Shown here piece after piece: positions 28,301 through 41,034 of a stretch of DNA of 64,000 nucleotides (positions within the stretch are counted from its first letter, which is position 1; each line of letters begins with the position of its first letter). The stretch is from Argopecten irradians (taxonomy: Eukaryota > Mollusca > Bivalvia > Pectinida > Pectinidae), in assembly GCF_041381155.1 (NCBI RefSeq), contig NC_091138.1:38185604-38249603 (forward strand), written 5' to 3'. The position numbers were made by a program, and so were the translations under genes. The notes under the pieces were generated by a model. That model saw nothing but the letters and a program-made list of their open reading frames with translations, ran no database searches and was not told where the DNA came from.

Positions 28301-28984
28301 CCGTATACAGACTTGTTTATATAGCCGGGGAGGCTATCAAAGCATTATCTCCTTATTCATGTCTCCTCATTAGAGCATCAATGATGTCCACAGGATCCTC
28401 TCTTCTCTGTTTAAAATATGTTACGTAACATAGACTAATTGCAACAGGCAATTAAGTTATCCGCTGTTTCTTTTTATATATCCTTCATCGTGTTCATACG
28501 ACAACCAGATACAATTTGAAAATTGTAAGTGTTACCTAGCTGGGGAAAACATTAAATGATAAAAAGATTTTTTGGTTTTTATTCATTTAAAATATTGACA
28601 AATGTAGATTTATCCCACAACTATGCATGTTTCACAAAGGAAAAACCATGTGACAAATTCCATAGCAGTTGGTTATCAGTGTGTAAACACCTATGGTGCC
28701 TCTGATTGGTCAATTTCAAGATCTCTTGATTCCAATTTGCTTTCAACTTCAGGCTTCTTTCCATAGCAGATTTTCTTTAAAATAGCATTTCATTTACTGT
28801 ATAACAGGTAGATGCTTATTCAAAGTATTAAACAATAGAATATTAGTTCACTATTAAGGCACTATATTTTATGGCGGAAAGATATCATTACACATTGTTT
28901 GGTGGTAAGTTTCCCTGAATGAAGACGAGAAAATGGTCACCACGGTATAAATATATCTTAGAGTTAAAGTTATGGGATAAATAA
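25351..28984. other. Intergenic, no gene seen
   Basis: No gene or transposon was recognised. A short open frame from the ATG at about 25,953 (starting MKHNDPSAPFFIYEP) is only about 46 codons and has no support beyond its composition. The remainder is AT-rich with no repeated motif seen. Confidence 0.45.
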
Positions 28985-29155
28985 GTTCCCCAACGCGTGA
29001 CTGTTGTTTATCATGTTTATCTAAACTCTCGTTAGTTAATTTTCAAATTTTCAAAACACACTCGCTAAAGCTCGTGTCTTTTCAAAATTTGAAAATTAAC
29101 TAACTCGAGTTTGATAAACGTGATAAACAACAGTCACAGTTACTTGTTGGGGAAC
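28985..29155. mobile_element. Foldback (palindromic) MITE-like element
   Basis: Two arms of about 75-80 bases are inverted copies. The left starts GTTCCCCAACGCGTGACTG; the right ends CAGTCACAGTTACTTGTTGG plus GGAAC. Both arms share TGTTTATCA, AACTAAC/GTTAGTT and TTTTCAAA-type blocks. They are separated by a loop of about 20 bases (ACTCGCTAAAGCTCGTG) that is itself partly self-complementary. No coding frame is present. It is best read as a non-autonomous DNA transposon or foldback element; no clear target duplication was seen. Confidence 0.7.
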
Positions 29156-32100
29156 CTCTATGTAACACAATTTATGGCATTGGGAAATACCAGTTATCCA
29201 CAAGTGTTATCATGCGGTATAGTGGACCATAACCCATGAAACGCAACAACTGATTAAAGACAGATTGTGTGAGCGACATTAGCAGATTAGTATCACAGCA
29301 TCACAAAATGTACATTATCAGACAAATGACGTAATGACCCATTCGGAATGACAATGCATATAAGATCAGCAATATTTAAATGTGCTTTCATAGATATCAT
29401 TTCAACACTGTCAATCACCTGTTCATTATCATTATCAAAGGAAGAAATTGCTTCCATATGAAAAGTACAGTAAACACATTTTATTATCGGCACAATATAT
29501 AGATAGGATGAAAACTTCACAAATGTGCAGATGTTGACATTGAATTATTAATTTTGATTATTTTATGGTAAAATAATAAGAAATAGGTGAAATATCGCTT
29601 ACGGAAAATTTCAATAAATCAAGACAAAGTTGCAATGACGAATTATCGTCATACACTATGTATGTTTTGCCTGCTACAACTTTCACGCAGAAATCTAAGT
29701 CAAAGCCAAAGTAAGTCAGAATATCGAAAGAAATAGTTGGATAGTAAAGAGCGGTCTATCGCATGTATACTGTATCAGCAAGCATCAGTCCCGTCTAGCT
29801 AGCTTTTTATGATAGAATGCTTAACGCCTAAATTACTTTTGCATGATTCAGGCGTTTTGGGTTTTTCCTACTTTAGACGTTTTTATATGATGTGTAAATA
29901 TTTCAGCTGAACTAGGTAGAACACATTTGGTTATTCTAGAATGAAACATGTTTTGCTATTGTACGTAATTTCTCTACATTTTCCGTACGCTTTACGTCAA
30001 TAAAGAATTATCTATCACGTTAGCTTCGCATTGTGGAATGACACATTCGAAAAAACGTTTTGCATGATATCAGGATATTGGATTTGAAACTACGTGAAAT
30101 TGGTTATTCTAGTATGGAACACGTAATGCTTATAGTACATTCTTTCCCTTTATTTTCTGTTTTGTTTTTACTTCATATATATTTTCCCCGTATTGGTGAT
30201 TCGGTACAGTTTTGACTACAACAACATAAACAGTATCATACGCACGTCATAAATGATAACTTGTATTAATAAGCCCTTGGGATGCATTAACTAATAGACA
30301 TATTTTTACTCGTGTAAATCAAGTCTTTTACAATAATAATGGGAACAATAAACACCAATGAATTACTGGCATAGAACTGGCAATAAATTCCAGTCTAAAT
30401 ACATCAGATTTAATTTGTATTGTATGACAATGGACATTTAAATTACCGTGATGGAACTGTCAATTAATTTGAACATATACAATAGATATTACAAACAGCG
30501 TGTATTACAGCTAATGAGGGCCTACTTTATTAGGATGACGTCATCGTTCTAATTCCTATAAACCCGGTCGTTTGAAGCATCGGGTGTTTTTTATTGTGAA
30601 TAGAATGGCGTGGTGTGTGTTTTATACATAAAAATACTAATAAATATAAAAATAATCGTGTATGTCTATTTGGATTATTTCGACTACCGTGGCTATAACA
30701 GATACCAGATGTTTCCAACCGTTCATTTCCATACGAATAAGTATTTGTGGCATTTCTACACTCGTATTTTTAAAACAAATTCACGGTTTTAATAGTTATT
30801 ACCGTATTCTTATTTACTTGTCAATGAACTCTTTTTCCTTTCTACGATTTTGGAATTTTCTCAAACAATAACCAGTTAATTGCAAATTCTGAATATGTAT
30901 AAAGTTCTTAATCCACGGAGTTACGAAATATCACAAGAGGAGATAAAAACCAAAACATTGAACTTCTCTTTAACCTTTATGCTGCACGTGAGACAGCGTG
31001 TTAAGGTTGTTAAAGATGCATTATCGGCACATTTTAGTGCATGTCTTTCTATAATTGTTCCATGTTAATCGTTCCCTAGTCTCGATTAGGGCTCCGTTTT
31101 CTCGGATGAATCAATGCAAGGCCATATACAGAATGCACATCTTCACAACTCTCTACAAGTCAATCAGATTTATTTGGAGAATGTCATTATAGACAAAAAT
31201 CTTCACGATAAGAATGTTTTACGAAGCACCGACAAATCGATATGTTTGTGATATAGAAATTGTTTGAAAGGTGGAACGATTTAATTGTTTCACCATCCTA
31301 ATAAACAGATCCTATCAACATGAAACTGTCTGTGTCAGCAGAACCGGTAGGTCATTTTACCTCACCGCTAGGTCTTAAATTGACAGAAGGTGTCAACTGA
31401 TAAACGTATCTTCGAAAAAGAAGACAATTATTTCTTGATGGAATTATTTCGGTCAACCTCAGAAGCTTTAATGGTTAAGAGAAAAGGCTCTTAACAGGCT
31501 CTTTCCTATTTCTGGTAGCAAATCTTTCTTTTATATTAAAACCATTTGAGAAGATAACTGAATTGCGATAAACCAATAAGGCGTTTAATTTCGTTTTGAT
31601 TGAAATTATGTATTACTGCTTCGTTTTGCGAGACATTTAAAGGGTAGATCAAGCCTAGATAAGCCAACATAGCTCACGTACAAATAGCCAGCAACAGCAG
31701 GTGTTGTGTGTTTATATTAAATGCGTGCTATACAACTAAGAAGAAAAATTCAACGGTATTTAATCATCATAATGCTTCTCTTCTTGATTGGACACAAATG
31801 AACCTCTTTTTTACAATTTCCCTATTCTACAGAGGTTTAGTTCCAAGATATTGTATTCGAATAACAATGTCTCTTCTCTTCTTTTTCTTTAAAAACAATT
31901 ATGATATCAGAGTTTTGGTGCCAGATCAAACATAATGTCAGGGCAATCCCAGCAGTGCTCATCTTCCAGATGGTTCGATATCAATCGATATATGCAACCA
32001 GAAGATGGCTACTGATCAGAGGACTGCTACTGACAAATCGACAACACAAGACTCGATAAGATAATGATTGGTGAATACTGTGGCCAAGTTTCACGTTAGA

Positions 32101-32459
32101 AATAGTAGTTTGTTTCCATTTGTAATTAGAAATCATGCGTGTACCACTGCTGCCGTGTCTGTAGAAACAGGGATATTTCCGCTTTGAAATCTACTACGCA
32201 CGTATTGACAATAAGGCGATAGTTCCATTAACACATCCGCAATATCCATGTAATTTCGTTGTCGCCATCCAATTATCAGTTTAACTCAGTTTTGTTCTAA
32301 ATAAATATGGCAGTTGTCGTCGATGTGTCAGATTTTCACAAAATGTCAACCCTACAGGTAAGTACTATACCTGCTGCTCCTATTGCATAATCGTAAAGGC
32401 GACTAAATTAGTAGTTTATCCTTTCACTTATTCCTACATGTAACATACTCTCTTCTTCC
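29156..32459. other. Intergenic with a diverged duplication
   Basis: No firm gene. A diverged tandem duplication with about 219-base spacing links 29,836-30,000 to 30,055-30,170; the shared blocks are TTTTGCATGAT, TTGGTTATTCTAG and CATTTTCCG/TATTTTCTG. A possible first exon at 32,307-32,357 is listed separately. Confidence 0.5.
32307..32357 (+). other. Possible first coding exon (weak)
   Basis: An ATG in a good context (AATAAATATGGCAG) opens 17 codons (starting MAVVVDVSDFHKM) that end exactly at CAG|GTAAGTA, a consensus splice donor. The frame is in phase 0. No partner exon was recognised downstream on the plus strand before the UBFD1 region, and the peptide has no known motif. The match may be chance. 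Confidence 0.22.
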
Positions 32460-32850
32460 TAACGTCTCCTTCGACACATTTTACTTTTTGGCCTAGATTT
32501 GAGCGTTCGCCCCTTTGAGAAAGGCGCTGGGTTCTGTACTCTGGCTGAGACATGTCTTGCATAGTTAATGCTCCTGTTTAGCGCTCAGCATTAAGGGAGT
32601 GGGACGACTGGTTTGCGAATTTTCAGTATAATGTGATCGAGTGGGGTGTCCTTTTTGGCTGTCTTCGACGGTATGATTTATTGATATAGTACTATAAAAA
32701 GGTAGGAGGTCCGCTATCATAAAACGTCACAATACGAACATAAATGTACCGCAAGTCTTCTAAAACAGACGCATTCACGCACCACATATAGCGTACACTG
32801 AACGCCGGCCCTACATGTCGGTTAGTAAAGGACATTAATTTAACAACAAC
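32460..32850 (+). repeat. SINE-like element, family 1, near full length
   Basis: A tRNA-like head at about 32,488-32,548 has TTTGGCCTAGATTTGAGCG and GCGCTGGGTTCTGTACTCTG, matching the minus-strand head at 8.9 kb in order. A GCGCTCAGCATTAAGG linker follows, then the family body (GGGACGACTGGTTTGCG, CAGTATAATGTGATCGAGTG, ATAGTACTATAAAAAGG) and a tail of AAAGGACATTAATTTAACAA type. Together with the 8.5 kb copy it shows that the head and body belong to a single unit. Confidence 0.68.
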
Positions 32851-34210
32851 AAAAATTAATTACAGCGAAACTTCGTTAACTAAAACTCTTATATCTCGAA
32901 TATCCCTATTTTAAAGGTTTCAGTCGATCCCGATCGATGTGATCGCTATTAATTGAAGTATACTAATATCGAGTGCTCGTATTTTAAATTATAGCATGGT
33001 CCCATCGACTCCGAGGGTAAATGAATCTTCATACAGAATGTTTTTGGTTGTATTTATCTCTTCGATATCCGTTGAGTTCTGGATACGATTTGTTCCCGGT
33101 GAGTACTCGGTGTCTCCACATGGAAATTTTTCATAATGCCAAAATAAGCGCACTGAATTGTAAAGAGGTTTTTTTCATAAAAAGAGTCCGACGTTCGATA
33201 GCATAATTTGACAATTATTTTACTTCATTAGAATGATTTACAACTAACTGACATTTGTTGTTTTTATCGCTGCCTCAAGCTTGACTTGTCTAGACCAGAC
33301 AACGTTGCATATTAAATGCGCACAATATAAACTCATGTATCTCTTCAGGACGCCTTGTACTATCCTGGAATTATTTGGGGAAATCAAGCTAATATAAATT
33401 GTAATTATAATTAAAAACGACATCTATCACAGACATTTGTCAGCTCTGGTTTAAAGCCTAATTACTTATACGACTAATTGTATCCACATCAAAGGGGAGA
33501 CAACTCGTATTAGAGTAATGAACACAAGTCCAGCATCGATATATAGTCAATCTCGTGATACCGTGTATTCGAGTAGATTAGGGATATAAATGTGCATCTA
33601 ATGACACCAAACAAATGCAAGATTTCCTGCGTAATCGATGTAACAGTGAATATTCATTTTGCTGTTTTGCCTTCTGGCGGAGTGATGGTCAACTAGATGT
33701 AAAAGCTATTATTTAACACCCTAAGGGTGACCCTTCCTTTCCAAAACAACTTTAATTTTTAAAATGAGAATGTAAAACGCTTTTGTAGAGTCGTACACTA
33801 CATTTACTATCATCTTCTGAACAATTTAGTTAAGATGAATTATCTGTTAATTTTTATAAAGTGAGCCGTCTTATGCCCCCTCCCCTAATTACAGTGTGTT
33901 AGTTGAATATATATATATCACTCCTCCAGGGAAATATATCTTTACTGTTAACATGTTTGGTGCTGTAACCTTTTTTTGAACCTTTAATTTTTTAATTTTT
34001 GTCCATTACCTTTCAAAAATTAAAAGTTTCTTAAAAACAATATATTACATAAGAAAATTTGTATCATTGCTTTGTCTAAGATTATGAGATTACATTTAAC
34101 AACTGAAGTTTTTCTTCATATAAAGAGTTAATCTACCTATATAATAATTATAAGATAGTTACATAATGAAGATTACTTGAATAGTTTTAATAGAAACAAT
34201 ATATATATAA
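32851..34210. other. Intergenic; dispersed repeat segment
   Basis: No gene. About 33,615-33,690 holds GCAAGATTTCCTGCGTAAT and TTTGCTGTTTTGCCTTCTGG, which recur at 50.7 kb in the same orientation. About 33,718-33,840 holds a second block that recurs at about 50.9-51.03 kb but inverted (see findings). Confidence 0.6.
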
Positions 34211-34473
34211 TTTTTCTTTAATAGTCACAAAGATGTAATTAACCACCATTTAACAGATTTTGAAATTTTGATACGACTCTTGTCTTCTAATGATCTAAAA
34301 CTTCTGCAGGATTTAGGCCTCTTTGTTAAAATGTCATTTGAACTGAGGAAAGCTGGCTTGATAAATGTTTAAGTTGTTGTTTTGATCTACTGTGTGTTAT
34401 GTTCATGTATGTTTTGCTATCGATCCCTTTTGTATGGATGTAAGGAAGCAATAAAGTTGAATTGAATTGAATA
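34211..34473 (+). mobile_element. LINE 3' end remnant with (TTGAA)n tail
   Basis: An open frame from 34,211 to the stop at 34,370-34,372 encodes about 53 residues, including NDLKLLQDLGLFVKMSFELR. That reads like the extreme C-terminus of a non-LTR retrotransposon RT protein, which commonly ends in a hydrophobic stretch with FELRK. It is followed by a short 3' region, AATAAA near 34,450 and a (TTGAA)n tail at about 34,456-34,473, the expected end structure of a LINE. Everything upstream is missing or unrecognisable, so this is a severely 5'-truncated dead copy. The family is inferred from pattern memory. Confidence 0.6.
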
Positions 34474-36162
34474 TAATGAGCATTCCAGCTACCTAAGTGG
34501 AATCCGTATAGACTTTGTACAAGTGTATGCTATATATATATATGTACAATTTACCCGGTATATTGATAGCCAATTAAGGCAAGTGTCGGAGTGTGAACTA
34601 CAATCTTCAAATTATTTTTTATTTGTAATCTTCTCAGAAATTCCTGGGTGAAAATAATATCAATTTTCAATGATGAATAGTCGAGCAAAGGAAGGCTAAA
34701 TTCGTCAAAAATAGTGTATAGTAATAATATATCCAGTATGATTTCTTATGAAATAGACAAATAAAATTTCCCATCAAATCGCTCTGCATGCGAAAATTTA
34801 ATTTATATTATTTATATATAAAATTTCCTCTCGACTGCTCAGACAAACAGACAGACAGACATACTTAACTTTCAATGGTCAAAACTGTAAACAGAAGTTG
34901 ATCATCGTTTTGATATGGAAGGATTTTTGTAAGTCCACTGAACGCAATTAGACTGGTTTTCTTTGCCCAACTTTTCACTTAAGCATTCTGAATGGATGTT
35001 TTAAATATAGATAAAAAAAAACACCTAAATTTCAAATTTTGACGAGATATTCATTAATACTTCGAGATATTCATTAATACTTTGCAGTAACGTTAAATTT
35101 AAAGATGAATGAGTGTCGTTTTCCTTCTAGTCAAATTTTAAATCACACATTACAAAATAATTCAATATATGTTATGTGAAGAAAGTCCATACACTTCTCT
35201 TATCTAGTCTTATACTTTTGGAGACAAAAAAAAAGAACATAAACAAAGCTTTCAAATTTGATGTTTAATCATTTTGAATAATTTAAAATGTGAAAATGAA
35301 AGTCAACAGATCTGACACTTAATAAAAAAAAACATTTTGAAGAGACATTTACCGGTTAATTGGAAGGTAAAATATTAACAACTTGTCAACTATAATTAAT
35401 ATAGCCAGTTTGATGACAACAAAGCAGTGTTGGTTCTCAGCATTACCAATGGCTCGGACAAGCTTGGCATATCTAGGATATTTAGGAAATGTTTGGATAT
35501 GAAGCCTGTTAAGAAGCAGATTATTTAGGCAGGACTAAAGTACCTGACATTGACTTAACATGAAACATTCTGTATAATAAGGAGACACCAGTAACATTAG
35601 CGTTCATCTGATTTCAATCAATAGCAAAATTACACCATATACTGTACCCCAACTTATTTTCATGTGCAACTCAATCTAGCGCATTTTGCATGCATTGAAT
35701 TTCACTTTCTTCACAGGGTGATATGAAATCTCAAATATAAATCATCGGAAAAATGTTTCAATTACATCTAATTAAGGTAGAACCAAAAAGTTCTCCATCA
35801 CGAAATGAAATCATCCAGAATAGATGAAAATGTATGAAAACCCGAATTTAAGATGTTGCTAAACTAAGTTGGTTTACAGTATAACATTCGAGCCATGTAA
35901 TCCAGGCTTCAGTGTTGGGGGAAATCGAGAGAAATTTTGTAACAAGAACTTTTGTTTCAAAAGCTGAAATAAACTGATAATTCAAAACTTAAAATGGTCT
36001 GCCATGTTAGCATTACAACTTTATGAACCCGCTAAAGAATGATGCGAGATCCTTACACCCATTCAATCACATGTTCACTGTCAACTCCTCACTGTAGTAG
36101 CACTTATCCATTTGCCCTTACACAAATCACCAATTTCCATCACGAAGTACAAACACATTCTA
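34474..36162. other. Intergenic / UBFD1 3' flank
   Basis: This lies downstream of the UBFD1 stop on the minus strand, so its right-hand part probably includes the UBFD1 3' untranslated region; no strong poly(A) signal was assigned. A 20-base direct duplication (CGAGATATTCATTAATACTT) sits at about 35,043-35,082, and a (GACA)n run near 34,843-34,862. Confidence 0.5.
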
Positions 36163-39100
36163 TCAGAAATATTGCCACTTTCCTAACACTGTTTCTTTGA
36201 TAGCTTCCACATATTGTGCGGGCACCCAGTATATCCAGTAGCGAGAGGCCTCTGTTGGCCCTAGCTGTATTCCCTGTAAAAAAAGAGAAACTTGATTACG
36301 GGTACCTTGTATGTTAAGAGATAACTGATAAATCATGAATGAATTACATAAAACAGCTCTCAATGACATTTTCTATCCGATATTGCTACTGCAGATCAAG
36401 AATGAACAATTCTGAAAACGCAATTTACAATAACTGTAAATTACTTATTCAGAATAACATATGAACAGAAAAAAAAGTTTTGCCAAAAATAATCACAAGT
36501 GGTATCCATTCATAAATGAACATAAATTTACCTATTTTCAATGCCATCAAAACCAGAAATATATGACTTTTAAATTGATTATTATTTCCATATGTAATTT
36601 CGTTGCCTGGTTATAATTATCAATGATGATTCACTTTCATAACCAGCAATAAACAATCTACCGTGACTTACCAACATGTGATATTCTTCATGACCCTCAA
36701 TGGCTTCACTTACAATCGCCTTTATAGAACTCATTGGAATTTTGTCTGTTCTCTCTGAAAACATAAGTGATGTTTGCTATGAGTATAAGAACACTCACTA
36801 CAAAAGAGAGGTTACTTGAATTGATATGAAAAGCATCTAACAAAGGTTTTGCACAACTACAGATTATCAAACCCATGACACGGTACACAGTCAGTGATGT
36901 AATCAGAGCTATCATCAATATTGACTAGAGATTTGTTTGGGAGGATGTTACTCACAGTTTGAATGACCAAGTTCTGACCTTAAACACTCATGCATCCTAT
37001 TAGAGATGTTTCAATTTTCATGATTTGCAAAATATTTCTAGGTATTTGGCAAAATAATTCGAGCACTTATTGACAATACAAAGAGTGTAGACAGATCAAT
37101 CTAATACAGTGTACCATCCTTTGATATAATTAGGACTTCATGACTTTTTTTCATTTCACTTAGAGATCATGTAAAAATAGTTTGTACCTTTTGTACCTAT
37201 CCACACCTGATCCAACTCTAGTTTAAATGTGAGTCTGACTTTGCCACCTGACTTGTTGTACATGCCGGCGATCGGTTGATGTGGTAGAGGCTCTCTTGTT
37301 TTGTGTCCTGGAATGCAATCGTCTGGTTTTCCATGTTTTTCTAGCACCTTTTTATGGTCCTGTTAAAAAATGTCATTTTTCATAAAGTTTAAAGATTAAT
37401 TTCAAATGGCAAATTTTTTAACATCCAATATTTGATGGCAGTAACAACATACCTTTGTACTATTTGAGTTAAAATGGGAATATGATAAAGCTATGCCAAC
37501 AAATTTGAATAAGCATTATTTTCAGATGTGTTAAGTATTGGATAAACTAAAAAACATTTCTTTATTGAATGAAACATTGACAATAATACAATCTACTTAC
37601 TGAAAATAAGAATGCTACCAACCTTTGAAATTACAAATAAAGCTTCCATTAATCAATTTTTTAGTAACAAAATTTAGGGAAAGCAGAAGCATTGGTATAA
37701 CATCAATGCCTTTACATCCATATGATGGGATGAGCCAGCAGACATTGGTAACACTACAGGCCAATCCATTTCATAGGTAGGGGTTGAATTTTTCTTAAAT
37801 TTTGAAATCACTCAATATAGGAACACCTTTTATAAAATAATCCATGTGTTTGGTTTTACCTTCTGTTTGGATAAAGATTCTTTCGTGACTGAAGCTGACT
37901 TGGCATCTGCCTCCAACTCCTTCGCACTTGGTTTGCCCATAGACAGCACATCATTTAAAGTCGACCCTACCACCATAATCTTCGCACCCTTTGTCACTTT
38001 CAGTTCTCGTAATGTACATTCATCTTTAGCTAAACCTAAATAAACAATTGAAGCAGACATTTAAATCATCTATCAATAAAGTCCAGTCACTGATATGATA
38101 ATACAATGTATTATGATTATAAGTTTGCGCCATAAACTGTAACAAAATTACCAGAATAATGTAAAAGAGAGTTGCGTACTTATAGAAATCTGGATTCAAT
38201 TGATTACATACCTTTAAACATTATTTTCTGCATAGCTGCTGGAACACCTACAAAAAAGACCAACAGAAAAATTTATTGGAGAACCAGTATAAAATTAATA
38301 TACCGTACGCGTAGATTCAATTACCAACAAGTCATCTCAAGATTTTAATACTTAATTTTAAGAAAGTATCTCAGTACAGAGTATATAATGGGATTGTTTA
38401 TCAATAATTTGTTAGAAATAGATAATATATTGTGTAAACAAATATGTTACCAATAAAATATTGGCAAAATCAATACGGGGATTTCTAGGTCCCAAAACAA
38501 TGTGAGTAAAGTACAATTTACCGTCGATTAGTCACACCATCCGGTGATTATGATGTCATCATTTGACATATAAAAGTTTTGTGACGTCATAATCAGATGG
38601 TGGGACTACTGGACGGTAAATTGTACTTTACTCACATCATTTTGGGATCTCGAAACCATCGTATTGCAAACAATGTCATGTCCTTTTTGAAAATTATGAA
38701 AATTCAATCACACATTTTGTCTAAGAAAATATCTAGAACATGATTATTCGGTATTTATTTCTTTTATATTTTTTATTTACTAATTTTCTGTCCATTAATC
38801 AAGGAACATGATTATTCGGTATTTCTTTTATATTTTTTATTTACTAATTTTCTGTCCATTAATCAAGGATTTGAATTGGAAGAAAGTATATCAAAATATT
38901 TTCCATTTTCAATTGTGGCAGACATTATACCTGTTAATGTTTCAACATGTTCCTTGAGATTTTTAATGGTGTTGTCCATGGGATATGACACATCATATTT
39001 CTGTTTCTTGTATATTAATTTAAAATCCACTTCCTCTGATTTTGTATTTGATGCAGCACTGGTGTTCTCCGTTACTTCTGTAAAATAAAATGATATATTT

Positions 39101-41034
39101 AAGAAGAATTGAAAACAGAAAACTGGTACTCATTTTACACATTACAATTTATTGTAACTTTTACCTAGTTCATTCTTATTGGTTAAACAGTTTTATAATT
39201 TATCCTGGAATCAGCATAGGTGTTGTCATCTGCCACATATATTTCTTCTCAAAGAATTTCAGCATATGTGCTGATTTGACTGATCTTCAGAGGCAAAACA
39301 TTCTATGAAAGATAAGGGATATTTGCAATATTGTTGGCATCTTTCAGCAAAAATATTCTGTACGTATAAGTATGCTGTTTTTAAAGAATGTTGCAGGATT
39401 ACATGGTCAGTATGTGTCTTTAAATATAAGCTGTATTTTTGGTTTGGGCCAGAAAGAAAAAATCGCTTAATCCTTGCCAAAATAAAGCTTATATTTTTAG
39501 ATACTGACCCTGTTTTCACTATATATGCATTAAGTAAACTAGTAAAGTGATACCTGGCGTTGATGCTTCTGTTTGGTTTTGATTGACATCCCCTTGGCCC
39601 TGCCCTCCTGGGTCTGTGGCTTTGTCTGGTTTGTCTGATTGTTCCTGGTCAGGTTCTATTTTAGAGGCTTCATCAGATACAGATTCCATTTTCTCTTGAT
39701 CACAGACATTGGTAGGTGGTGTTTCTAACAATGATCATAATACAGAAAGACATTTAATGTTATTGTTTTTTTGTTGTTTTTTTTTTCAAATAAAATAATC
39801 ATATATTTAAACGAAACCTTTAAAAATAGTTTGTCTGTTAATTAAATGGAGTTATAATTATTTTGGCATGATAACAGGGAAAAATATACATTCTTGTTGA
39901 GTGACCCGGCCAGGAATCGAAGCTGGTGTAAAAAACCAAAGTTCTACCGACAAATTATTAGCCAAAGAAGTATGCTCCATCAGCTAAGTGACAGAGATCA
40001 AATACATAATATACACTATATGTAAAAACTACATAGACCCACTCCTTTTACAATAATTATAGCATCATGCTTTATGTTCCATCAATGTTAGAGGTATATA
40101 GCAAAATAAGACACTTTTGAAACATGGCTTTGTGTCTAGAGTCAACAAAATAGCATCTGATCATGATAAGAAAATGGCTGACCAGTCAACTTTTTCATGT
40201 CATGTCCAATTGCTCTTGATTCAATGATAGTCGGAATCCATTGAATGTCTCGGTATTATATTAATGGAAGTGGCAATATATAGATGTTAAACAATAACTG
40301 CACGGGACAACTGTAGCTACGAAATATTGTGATGATGAGTATGACTCTGATTAACTCAAAAATTCAAAATTCAATGAATCAATTGAAATATGCAATTTCC
40401 AATTTCCCTTTTTTTATATGTGATCTTGGAACACGAAAAGGTGGTTAAATTATTTTACTTTTTTTTCTAAAAATAGGAATGACTAATCAATTTTTAGTTT
40501 CATTTTTAAAATCAATTTGAAAACCATCAAATTGTGACAATCACGATCAATATACATATGAATTTGAAACTAAATAATATACTTGGTTTTTTTTTTTTAA
40601 TTCTACAAAACTGTTTAAAGTGAAAATGTATATGCGCATGTGCCTTTGCTGTTTAGAAAGAGGAGTCAGCAGTTTCTCCAGTTTTTTCCAAGACATGAAA
40701 TTTGAACAGTAAAATATTATTGAAATGGCACTGATTTATTTCAATTTTGATCTGCTGAATGGTAAAATTCAACAAATATGAGCATGCACTCTGTATGTCG
40801 ATGGTGATTTGAATATCGTGTATGACAAACGAAATTAGAAAATATTGAAAAGAAAATTATTAGGGGCTAGTCAACAGATTTTTTTATGTTTAAATACACA
40901 AGTAACATGTTCACTGGAGCACAAAACATATTCAGAAACATTTATCATTCATTTGCAATTTTGTCATAAACCTGATTATGAAAAAAGACAGTTATTTTTC
41001 TAGAAACTTTTCTCTCACCAGATTCTGACGCCAT
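36163..41034 (-). CDS. UBFD1: Ubiquitin family domain-containing protein 1 homologue
   Basis: Eight minus-strand coding exons join in phase: 41,034-41,019; 39,724-39,554; 39,077-38,931; 38,247-38,212; 38,035-37,860; 37,359-37,188; 36,754-36,672; 36,273-36,163. The product is about 303 aa, close to vertebrate UBFD1 (about 309). Residues 1-62 are an acidic, Gln/Asp/Pro-rich leader. Residues 79-148 form a ubiquitin-like fold (VDFKLIYKKQKYDVSYPMDN through GAKIMVVGST). The C-terminal domain contains REPLPHQPIAGMYNKSGGK, VWIGTKERTDKIPM and EGHEEYHML, and ends VLGKWQYF, a signature I recognise from UBFD1. The family is linked in the literature to ubiquitin binding and NF-kB signalling in mammals; its role here is inferred. 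The start is the ATG at 41,034, followed by a short first exon with a GTGAGA donor. Introns hold a foldback MITE and a recent 68-bp duplication. The product call is firm; the first exon is the least certain part. Confidence 0.93.
38478..38658. mobile_element. Foldback MITE in a UBFD1 intron
   Basis: Long inverted arms of about 70 bases: the left has GGTCCCAAAACAATGTGAGT, AAAGTACAATTTACCG and CATCCGGTGATTATGATG; the right carries their complements (CGGTAAATTGTACTTTACTC, ACATCATTTTGGGATC). The centre is short (TTTGACATATAAAAG). There is no coding capacity. This is a typical palindromic non-autonomous element. It lies between coding exons 3 and 4 of UBFD1 and does not touch the splice sites. Confidence 0.78.
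38736..38868. repeat. Recent 68-bp tandem duplication
   Basis: Two almost identical copies start GAACATGATTATTCGGTATT and end CCATTAATCAAGG. The second lacks 4 bases of a TTTAT run. It sits in the UBFD1 intron just downstream (in gene sense) of coding exon 3. The near identity suggests a recent slippage or unequal-exchange event. Confidence 0.9.
39878..40193 (-). repeat. tRNA-derived SINE-like element in UBFD1 intron 1
   Basis: On the minus strand a tRNA-like segment at about 40,000-39,899 has TAGCTGATGGAGCATAC (A-box-like) and GCTTCGATTCCTGGCCGGG (B-box-like). The flanking ACAGGGAAAAATATACATTC resembles sequence flanking another tRNA-like segment at 53.0 kb. To the right, at 40,085-40,193, is a block (AATGTTAGAGG, AGACACTTTTGAAACATGGC, GCTGACCAGTCAAC) that recurs at about 52,318-52,425. 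The limits of the unit are uncertain. Not a functional tRNA: the head lacks a foldable acceptor stem. Confidence 0.5.

Noticed and set aside
39899..40000. Functional tRNA gene on the minus strand
   Set aside because: A- and B-box-like words are present but no complete cloverleaf or acceptor stem can be drawn, and similar heads occur in repeats elsewhere in the window.
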